From Solirubrobacterales bacterium (GTDB lineage: Bacteria > Actinomycetota > Thermoleophilia > Solirubrobacterales > Solirubrobacteraceae): a DNA stretch of 8,072 bases. Made by a program: the position numbers and the translations under genes. Below are positions 1 to 5,185 of the stretch, one piece after another. The DNA is taken from the NCBI GenBank assembly GCA_013696535.1, contig JACCYI010000130.1, forward strand, positions 1 through 8,072, in the 5' to 3' direction. The notes below the pieces were generated by a model that saw nothing but the letters and a program-made list of their open reading frames with translations, did not search any database and had not been told where the DNA came from. Position 1 is the stretch's first letter. The number at the start of each line of letters is the position of its first letter.

Positions 1-71
1 CCGAGGTCCTCGCCATCGCGGTCGACCGCCGGCTGGTCGACGAGCTCATGAATTGCCTCATTCTGGTCCAT
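1..71 (-). CDS. Partial gene, N-terminus only; possible PRC-barrel domain protein
   Basis: Only the first 23 codons are inside the window; the rest lies to the left. The start is the ATG at 71-69, preceded by a near-perfect ribosome binding site (AGGGAG, 82-77, 5-base spacer), which is the main evidence that this is a real gene. The visible peptide starts MDQNEAIHEL and reaches VDRDGEDLG at the edge. That last stretch resembles the beginning of PRC-barrel domains, where a 'V.DRDGEKLGK' strand follows a short N-terminal segment. The match is a few residues long, so the family call is inference, while the existence of a gene start is fairly well supported. No signal peptide is visible. It is transcribed away from the EEP hydrolase gene at 217, with a 145-base gap between the two starts. 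Confidence 0.5.
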   Translation of the reverse strand, partial: MDQNEAIHELVDQPAVDRDGEDL

Positions 72-76
72 GTCGT

Positions 77-82
77 CTCCCT
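77..82 (-). promoter_or_regulatory. Ribosome binding site of the left-edge gene
   Basis: Read on the minus strand this is AGGGAG, 5 bases before the ATG at 71-69. It fixes the start of a gene otherwise too short here to recognise. Confidence 0.6.
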
Positions 83-203
83 GTGGCGATGCTGTGGTTG
101 TCGTCTCGTCGTGCGCGAAGGTCGAACGCACGCGGCGTACCCGAGGCGTCGTGGCACCCAAACGCGCGTCGACGGGCGTGCGTCTCAGGCACAGCGCAGA
201 TCG

Positions 204-209
204 TAAGGT
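204..209 (+). promoter_or_regulatory. Ribosome binding site or leaderless -10 element of the EEP gene
   Basis: The bases TAAGGT can be read two ways. AAGG (205-208) is a short Shine-Dalgarno element with an 8-base spacer to the GTG at 217. Alternatively the whole hexamer fits a TANNNT -10 box whose transcript would begin at about the first base of the start codon. No good -35 box is visible upstream, so the ribosome binding site reading is preferred. Confidence 0.35.
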
Positions 210-216
210 TCCGTGC

Positions 217-1008
217 GTGCGGGTCATCACCTGGAACGTGGCCCGTCGCGTGAGCCGCATCGCCGAGCAGGCGCTGCGGCTCGCCGAGCGCGAGCCGGAC
301 GTGGTCGCCCTGCAGGAGGTGACGCGAAGTACCCTGAAGCTCTGGCGCGCCGCCCTCGAGACGATCGGGCTTCCGCACGTGCTCTGCAGTCTCGACGACG
401 CCGATCCCCAGCGCGAGCCGGCCAACCGGCGCACCACCGGGGTGCTGATCGCGGCTCGCGAGCGCGTCGAGCCGTGGCCGCGGGCCGGCGTGCCGTGGCC
501 CGAGACCGCGCTGGCAGGCGTCTGCGGCGGGGTGCGGGTGGATACGGTCCATGTCCCGAACGCCGCCAACGGCTGGATCAAGGTCCACACCCTGCAGGCG
601 ATGCGTGACGACGTCGCCGGCGGGTCGCCCGGACCACGAATCCTGTGCGGCGATTTCAACGTCCCGCGGCGCGAACATCCGGACGGGACGGTGATCTCCT
701 TCGCCCGCGACTCGCGCGAGAAGCTGCGCGCTGATCGCGGAACGGAGTGGGAAGCGGCCGAGTTGGGGGTCGTGCCGGGGTTGGCGGACTTCGGCTGGCG
801 CGACGCCTTCCGCACGGTGCACGGCTACGCGCGCCGCGAAGCGAGCTGGACCTTCCGCCGCATGGGTGGTCATGACGGCGGTTGGCGCCTCGATCACCTC
901 TTCGTCTCGCCCGACTTCGACGTGTCGGCAAGCCGGTATCACCACGCCTGGCGCGACACCGACTTGTCCGACCATGCGCCGCTCGAGGCAGACGTCGTCC
1001 TGCTCTAG
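217..1008 (+). CDS. Endonuclease/exonuclease/phosphatase (EEP) family hydrolase
   Basis: A 263-residue protein with the full metal-dependent EEP fold signature in order: WN at residues 6-7, QE at 33-34, GDFN at 145-148, the R-x-DH motif with D226-H227, and SDH with D252-H253. These correspond to the Asn, Glu, Asp/Asn, Asp and His residues that bind Mg2+ and activate water in ExoIII/DNase I-like enzymes. The family cleaves phosphodiester or phosphomonoester bonds in DNA, RNA, lipids or inositol phosphates; nothing here settles the substrate. There is no signal peptide or membrane segment, so it is likely cytoplasmic. I chose the GTG at 217 because the conserved first strand (RVITWNV) begins at once and AAGG lies 8 bases upstream. 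The frame stays open to 70, and GTG at 151 is an alternative, but that extension is basic and unlike the family. Its stop overlaps the convergent antiporter stop by 4 bases. Confidence 0.88.
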   Translation: MRVITWNVARRVSRIAEQALRLAEREPDVVALQEVTRSTLKLWRAALETIGLPHVLCSLDDADPQREPANRRTTGVLIAARERVEPWPRAGVPWPETALAGVCGGVRVDTVHVPNAANGWIKVHTLQAMRDDVAGGSPGPRILCGDFNVPRREHPDGTVISFARDSREKLRADRGTEWEAAELGVVPGLADFGWRDAFRTVHGYARREASWTFRRMGGHDGGWRLDHLFVSPDFDVSASRYHHAWRDTDLSDHAPLEADVVLL

Positions 1009-2480
1009 GCGTGAACCCGAGCGGGCTCGGCCTCAGTCACGACTTCTGCTCCGGCTTCGGCCTGCTTCTCCGGCTGGATGACCGTCAGCGCGATGAGGAT
1101 TGCGGCCACCACGAGCCCGGCACCGATGACGAAGGCGAGGTGGTATCCGCCCGTGAGCGCCGCCGAGGTGGATTCCCCGGACGCGACGAGATCCTCGGTG
1201 CGGGTACTCGACAGGGTCGCGAGGACCGCCAGCCCCACCGCGGCGCCCACCTGCGCCGAGGTGTTGACGAGCCCGGAAGCCAGCCCGGCGTCGCTCGGAG
1301 TGGCGCCGGACATGGCGAGCGTCATCAGCGACGGGAAGCAGAGCCCGGCGCCGAGGCCGAGCAGCACCATCACCGGCAGGACGTGCTCGACGTACCTGCC
1401 GTCCACCGGCGCCCGCGTGAAGAGGGCGAGCGCGAACCCTATGAGACCCAGGCCGGGGAACAGCATCCGCCGTGCGCCGAAGCGCATGATCAGCTTCTCG
1501 GAGTAGCGGAGTGAGAGGACTCCCATGACGAGCGTCACCGGCAGGAACGCGAGGCCGGTCTCCAGGGCGTCATAGCGGAGGATCCGCTGCAGGTAGAGCG
1601 CACCGAGGAAGAACATCCCGAACATCCCGGCGATGGACAGCGCCTGGACCAGATTCGCGCCCGAGACGTTCCGGGACCGAAAGATCCGCAGCGGCATCAG
1701 CGGGGTGCGGGCGGTCGCCTCGCGTACGACGAAGGCGACCAGGAGCGCGAGGGCGAGCGCGCCCAGCCCGAGCGTCCGGCCGGAGCTCCAGCCGTAGTCG
1801 GCCGCCGGCTTGACGATCGTGTAGACGCCGAGCATCAGGGAGCTCGTGATCAGGACGGCGCCGGGGATGTCGGCCCCGTTGGCGAACCCGATGCCCTTGT
1901 CGCGCTCGAGCAGCCGTACGCCCAGCACCGCCGTCGCGATGCCGATCGGGATGTTCAGGAAGAAGATCCAGTGCCAGTTGATCGATTGCGTCAGCACGCC
2001 GCCGGCCAGCAGACCGACCGACCCGCCGGCGGAGGCGACGAAGGCGTACACGCCGATGGCCTTGGCCTGTTCCCTCGGCCCCGGGAACATCGTGACGATC
2101 ATGCCGAGGATGACCGCCGAGGCCATCGCTCCGCCGATCCCCTGGATGAACCGAGCCGCGACGAGCACTTCCTGGCTCTGGGCGATCCCGCACGCGAGCG
2201 ACGCCACCGTGAAGACGCCGAGCCCGGCCATGAAGACGCTCTTGCGCCCGAGCAGATCGCCCAGGCGGCCGGCGAGCAGCAGCAGACCGCCGAAGGCGAT
2301 CAGGTAAGCGTTGACGACCCAGGCCAAGCTCGACTGCGAGAAGCCGAGGTCGTCCTGGATAGACGGCAACGCGACGTTGACCACGGTCGCGTCGAGGACG
2401 ATCATCAGCATGCCTGAACACAGGACGTACAGCGCGACCCAGCGGCTGCGGTCTGCGCTCGGTTCGGTGTTCGAGGTCAT
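1005..2480 (-). CDS. DHA2-family (EmrB/QacA-type) MFS multidrug:H+ antiporter
   Basis: A complete 491-residue inner-membrane protein, the usual length for 14-TM drug:H+ antiporter family 2 exporters, which expel drugs or metabolites in exchange for protons. Visible motifs: the TM1 motif LDATVVNVALP with D30, motif A GRLGDLLGRK (71-80) in the loop after TM2, the TM4 segment RFIQGIGG with the conserved R110, and the TM5 antiporter motif C region GGSVGLLAGG (152-161) followed by WHWIFFLNIPIG. The hydrophobic pattern continues to about residue 470, then a short acidic, Ala/Glu-rich cytoplasmic tail. The start is the ATG at 2480, with GAGGA at 2492-2488. A short upstream frame ends on this start codon (ATGA), so expression may be coupled to a leader peptide. 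The gene is divergent from an ECF sigma factor and convergent with the EEP gene, sharing CTAG with its stop. The substrate cannot be read from sequence. Confidence 0.93.
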   Translation of the reverse strand: MTSNTEPSADRSRWVALYVLCSGMLMIVLDATVVNVALPSIQDDLGFSQSSLAWVVNAYLIAFGGLLLLAGRLGDLLGRKSVFMAGLGVFTVASLACGIAQSQEVLVAARFIQGIGGAMASAVILGMIVTMFPGPREQAKAIGVYAFVASAGGSVGLLAGGVLTQSINWHWIFFLNIPIGIATAVLGVRLLERDKGIGFANGADIPGAVLITSSLMLGVYTIVKPAADYGWSSGRTLGLGALALALLVAFVVREATARTPLMPLRIFRSRNVSGANLVQALSIAGMFGMFFLGALYLQRILRYDALETGLAFLPVTLVMGVLSLRYSEKLIMRFGARRMLFPGLGLIGFALALFTRAPVDGRYVEHVLPVMVLLGLGAGLCFPSLMTLAMSGATPSDAGLASGLVNTSAQVGAAVGLAVLATLSSTRTEDLVASGESTSAALTGGYHLAFVIGAGLVVAAILIALTVIQPEKQAEAGAEVVTEAEPARVHA

Positions 2481-2524
2481 GGGGCCATCCTCGCATCAGC
2501 GGGTTCGGATCGGTGTTGCGTCAT
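2477..2524 (-). CDS. Candidate 15-residue leader peptide upstream of the antiporter
   Basis: This small reading frame is ATG at 2524-2522 through TGA at 2479-2477 and encodes MTQHRSEPADARMAP. Its ribosome binding site, AAGGAG at 2538-2533 with an 8-base spacer, is the strongest Shine-Dalgarno sequence in the window, better than that of the exporter itself. The stop codon overlaps the antiporter start as ATGA, the classic geometry of translational coupling. It is not in frame with the antiporter, so it is not an N-terminal extension. Short leader frames before drug exporters and resistance genes are known to act as attenuators in other bacteria. The peptide ends in Pro followed by UGA, a context that can slow termination (as in TnaC), but no known arrest motif is complete. 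That it is translated or regulatory is inference. Confidence 0.42.
   Translation of the reverse strand: MTQHRSEPADARMAP
2488..2492 (-). promoter_or_regulatory. Ribosome binding site of the DHA2 antiporter
   Basis: Read on the minus strand this is GAGGA, 7 bases before the ATG at 2480. It lies inside the proposed 15-codon leader frame, so ribosomes translating the leader would cover it and could block or expose it. Confidence 0.55.
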
Positions 2525-2532
2525 CGTGATCG

Positions 2533-2538
2533 CTCCTT
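2533..2538 (-). promoter_or_regulatory. Strong Shine-Dalgarno sequence of the leader frame
   Basis: Read on the minus strand this is AAGGAG, 8 bases before the ATG at 2524. No long frame starts there, so its only apparent purpose is translation of the 15-codon frame running into the antiporter start. Confidence 0.5.
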
Positions 2539-2600
2539 CGGCGGTTTCGCTCTACGGGTACGACCGAACGGTGCGCCGGAATTCATCGGTGGGCGATGGT

Positions 2601-2606
2601 TAGCCT
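2601..2606 (+). promoter_or_regulatory. Candidate -10 element of a leaderless sigma-factor transcript
   Basis: TAGCCT fits the actinobacterial TANNNT -10 consensus. The sigma-factor ATG lies 8 bases beyond it, so transcription would begin at or within a base or two of the start codon. This agrees with the lack of a usable Shine-Dalgarno sequence before the ATG at 2615. Upstream, GGAATT (2578-2583) sits 17 bases before the -10, where an ECF-type GGAA -35 could lie. TCATCGGTG (2583-2591) resembles part of the mycobacterial RecA-independent damage promoter but with imperfect core and spacing. All of this is pattern matching by eye. Confidence 0.35.
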
Positions 2607-2614
2607 GTGAGTCG

Positions 2615-3646
2615 ATGGCCACTTCTGCCACGCCACAGGAGCACGAGCTGCTGCAAGCGGCCCGAGACGGGGACGAGTGGGCGTTCCGTGAGCTCATGGA
2701 AGCGCGCCGCGCCGAGCTGCACGCCCACTGCTACCGGATGCTCGGCTCCGTCCACGACGCGGAGGACGCACTCCAGGACGCGCTTCTGCGCGCGTGGCGG
2801 GGTCTGGGTCGGTTCGAGGGCCAGAGCTCGTTGCGCACCTGGCTCTACCGGATCGCCACGAACACGTGTCTCGACGTGATCGGACGCCGCCCCAAGCGGG
2901 TGCTGCCGATGGACTACGGACCGGCCTTCGATCCCCATGACACCTTCGGCGAGCCGCTCGTCGAATCGGTCTGGCTCGAGCCCTACCCGGACGAGCGGCT
3001 GGGCGTCGGGGACGGGTTCGTCGGCCCAGAAGCCACCTACGAGCAGCGCGAGAGCGTCGAGCTCGCCTTCGTCGCGGCGCTCCAGCACCTGCCGGCGCGG
3101 CAACGGGCGGCGCTGATCCTGCGAGAAGTGCTCGGCTTCTCGGCACAGGAAGTCGCCGAGTCGCTCGACACCACCGTCGCGTCGGCCAACAGCCTGCTGC
3201 AGCGTGCCCGCGCGACGGTTGACGCGCGCCTGCCGGACGAGAGCCAGCAGGCGACGCTGCGCTCACTCGGCGACGAGCGCCTGAGCGAGATCGTCGAGGG
3301 GTACATGGAGGCGCTCGAACAGGGCGACACAGAAGCGCTGATCGCGATGCTGACCGAGGACGCGGCCTGGTCGATGCCCCCCACCCCGACCTGGTACCGG
3401 GGGCACGAGTCACTCCGCGTCTTCCTGCACGACGGGCCCTTCACCGTCCGCTGGCGCCACGTCTCCGTTCGCGCCAACGGGCAGCCGGCGGTCGGTTGCT
3501 TCAGATGGAACGAGGAGCGGGCGATCTACGCCGCCTACATCCTCGACGTGCTCACCCTCCGCGGCGGCAAGATCTGCGAGGTCACCGCCTTCATTGATTC
3601 CGAGATCTTCGAGTCCTTCGGCTTGCCCGACGAGCTGCCCGCCTGA
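2615..3646 (+). CDS. SigG/SigX5-like ECF sigma factor with C-terminal SnoaL-like domain
   Basis: A 343-residue sigma-70 family factor. Region 2 spans about residues 12-92, with the core-binding helix around DAEDALQDALLRAW (48-61) and the -10 recognition segment ending SSLRTWLYRIATNTCLDV. A long linker (93-147) carries the WLEPYPD motif (120-126) typical of the SigG/TIGR02960-type family. Region 4 (148-207) contains LPARQRAALILRE and the helix-turn-helix FSAQEVAESLDTTVASANSLLQRAR. From about 223 to the end is a SnoaL/NTF2-like domain with MPPTPTWYRG (254-263). In ECF factors of this type and in SigJ/ECF41 the fused domain helps control activity in place of a separate anti-sigma factor; none is visible next door. 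I chose the ATG at 2615 because the family N-terminus begins here and the in-frame extension to 2513 looks non-coding. The gene is divergent from the DHA2 exporter, a possible regulatory target, which is inference. Confidence 0.92.
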   Translation: MATSATPQEHELLQAARDGDEWAFRELMEARRAELHAHCYRMLGSVHDAEDALQDALLRAWRGLGRFEGQSSLRTWLYRIATNTCLDVIGRRPKRVLPMDYGPAFDPHDTFGEPLVESVWLEPYPDERLGVGDGFVGPEATYEQRESVELAFVAALQHLPARQRAALILREVLGFSAQEVAESLDTTVASANSLLQRARATVDARLPDESQQATLRSLGDERLSEIVEGYMEALEQGDTEALIAMLTEDAAWSMPPTPTWYRGHESLRVFLHDGPFTVRWRHVSVRANGQPAVGCFRWNEERAIYAAYILDVLTLRGGKICEVTAFIDSEIFESFGLPDELPA

Positions 3647-3677
3647 CCCCGGCTAGCCCCAGCCGCCACCGCCGGGG
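3647..3677. other. GC-rich inverted repeat between the convergent sigma-factor and HyuB genes
   Basis: CCCCGGC (3647-3653) can pair with GCCGGGG (3671-3677) around a 17-base loop. It begins right after the sigma-factor stop and covers the last codons of HyuB. There is no T-run on either side, so it is not a textbook intrinsic terminator; it could be a weak shared 3' structure for two convergent transcripts, or chance in GC-rich DNA. The 8-base palindrome GGCTAGCC (3651-3658) lies inside it. Confidence 0.25.
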
Positions 3678-5185
3678 GTACGAACGGTTACCGTGTCGCC
3701 GGCCTCGAGCTCCCGCGTCGCCTTGGGTGGCAACGGCCCGCCGTTGAGGAGGTTCTCGCCCGGCCGACCGTCGGAGCCACCCAGGGCACCGGCGGGGGCG
3801 TGACGGCGACGGTCGGTCAGCAGGGAGAGGGTCGCGGGCTCGAGCACGCGCATCGATCGTTCGATCCCGTCTCCACCCTCATGAGACCCTCGGCCACCGG
3901 ACCCGTCGAGCAGCTCGTAGCTCTCCACGCGCATCGGATACTCGAGCTCGAGCGCCTCGATCGGCGTGTTGAGCGTGTTGCTCATGCCGACGTGCACGCC
4001 CGACGGCCCGTCTCCGTCGGGTCCGGCGCCCTGTCCCCCGCCGATCGTCTCGTAGTACGTCCAGCCTTCTCCGCCGATCACGAGGTTGTTCATGGTGCCC
4101 TGGCCCTGCGCGGGAAGTCCTTCGACGAGCTCGGAAAGCGCCAGCAGCACCGTGTCGGCGAGACGCTGGCTGGTCTCGACGTTGCCCGCGACCACCGCCG
4201 ACGGCCGTCGGGCGCAGCCCAGCGAGCCGTCGGCCACCTTGATCTCGAGCGGCGCGTAGGCTCCCGCGTTTGCCGGAACGTCCTTGGGCAGCAGGACGCG
4301 AAGCGCGAAGTAGCAGGCCGAGCGGGTCACCGCGATGGGGCAATTGACGTTGCCGGCCACGGCGTCAGACGTGCCCTCGAAGTCGACCGTCATGGTGTCG
4401 CCGGAGAGCGTCACCGTGACCTGGATCGGGATGTCGTCGTCTGTGACACCGTCGCCCTCGATCTCTGACCGCGCCGTGGCGGTGCCATCCGGGAGCCCGC
4501 TCAGCGTGTCGCGCGCGCGGCGCTCGGTGTAGGCGATCACCTCCTCGAAGACGGCGTCGACGGCCTCGCGGCCCCGCCGTTCGATCAGCTCGCCCAGGCG
4601 TACCTCGGCGAGCCGGTTGGCGGCGATCTGGGCACGCAGGTCGCCGCGCCGGATCTCTGGCGTGCGGACGTTCGCCAGGATGAGCTCGAGCACGTCGGTC
4701 ACGTAGTCGCCTGCCCGCATTAGCCGCACCGGGGGGATGATGAGCCCCTCCTCGAAGATGGAGCGCGAGTTCGCCGGCATCGAACCCGGGCTCATGCCGC
4801 CGACGTCCGAGTGGTGTGCGCGCGTGACGGCGAAGCCGAGGATCTCACCGCCCGGTGCGAGCGGCGAGACGAGCGTGATGTCGGGAAGGTGCGTGCCGCC
4901 CGAGAAGGGGTCGTTGATCGCGAAGACGTCTCCGGGCTGTGGATCGCGCTCGCGCACGGCGGCGACCGCTTCGGGCATGGCCCCGAGGTGAACCGGGATG
5001 TGCTCGGCCTGCGCGACCATCCGGCCCGCGGCGTCAAACAACGCCGCCGAGCAGTCGCGCCGCTCCTTGATGTTGGAGGAGTAGGCGCCGCGGATCAGCA
5101 CCGCGCCCATCTCCTCCGCGATACCGGCCAGCGCGCTGGCCAGGACGGACAGCGTGACGGGGTCCAGGCGCGGCGCACTCGTCAC
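3653..5185 (-). CDS. hyuB: Hydantoinase B/oxoprolinase family protein (HyuB-type subunit)
   Basis: A 510-residue subunit that, with HyuA, forms ATP-dependent cyclic-amide hydrolases (5-oxoprolinase, N-methylhydantoinase, hydantoinase, caprolactamase) or the related acetone/acetophenone carboxylases. Family motifs in order: NIKERRDCSAALFD (38-51), IPVHLGAMP (63-71), NDPFSGGTHLPDITLVSP (91-108), and HHSDVGG followed by SPGSMP (124-137). The His and Asp residues in these stretches are at positions expected to bind metal in the superfamily. Near the C-terminus are a GSGGRGSHEGGDG stretch and the ending TPGGGGWG. It stops at that glycine loop, lacking the tail of some homologues. The GTG at 5185 is chosen because it overlaps the HyuA stop as GTGA. 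The frame is open to 5251 but that extension is Arg-rich and overlaps HyuA. There is no Shine-Dalgarno sequence, so coupling to HyuA is likely. Cytoplasmic; substrate unknown. Confidence 0.92.
   Translation of the reverse strand: MTSAPRLDPVTLSVLASALAGIAEEMGAVLIRGAYSSNIKERRDCSAALFDAAGRMVAQAEHIPVHLGAMPEAVAAVRERDPQPGDVFAINDPFSGGTHLPDITLVSPLAPGGEILGFAVTRAHHSDVGGMSPGSMPANSRSIFEEGLIIPPVRLMRAGDYVTDVLELILANVRTPEIRRGDLRAQIAANRLAEVRLGELIERRGREAVDAVFEEVIAYTERRARDTLSGLPDGTATARSEIEGDGVTDDDIPIQVTVTLSGDTMTVDFEGTSDAVAGNVNCPIAVTRSACYFALRVLLPKDVPANAGAYAPLEIKVADGSLGCARRPSAVVAGNVETSQRLADTVLLALSELVEGLPAQGQGTMNNLVIGGEGWTYYETIGGGQGAGPDGDGPSGVHVGMSNTLNTPIEALELEYPMRVESYELLDGSGGRGSHEGGDGIERSMRVLEPATLSLLTDRRRHAPAGALGGSDGRPGENLLNGGPLPPKATRELEAGDTVTVRTPGGGGWG

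Noticed and set aside
70..216. Longer N-terminus for the EEP protein (starts at 70 or 151)
   Set aside because: The added residues are basic and unlike the family, whose first strand begins immediately after the GTG at 217. A short ribosome binding site fits the 217 start.
58..975. A 305-codon open frame on the minus strand opposite the EEP gene
   Set aside because: Its translation has no recognisable motifs and is rich in Arg, Ala, His and Pro, as expected from the complement of a high-GC gene. The plus strand carries all EEP catalytic motifs, and the frame would also collide with the left-edge gene start.
2596..2610. Four-codon frame ATG-GTT-AGC-CTG-TGA before the sigma factor
   Set aside because: It has no ribosome binding site, overlaps the likely -10 box and is too short to support.
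2513..2614. Longer N-terminus for the sigma factor from the GTG at 2513
   Set aside because: The extension has no family similarity and would overlap the opposite-strand leader frame and most of the divergent control region.
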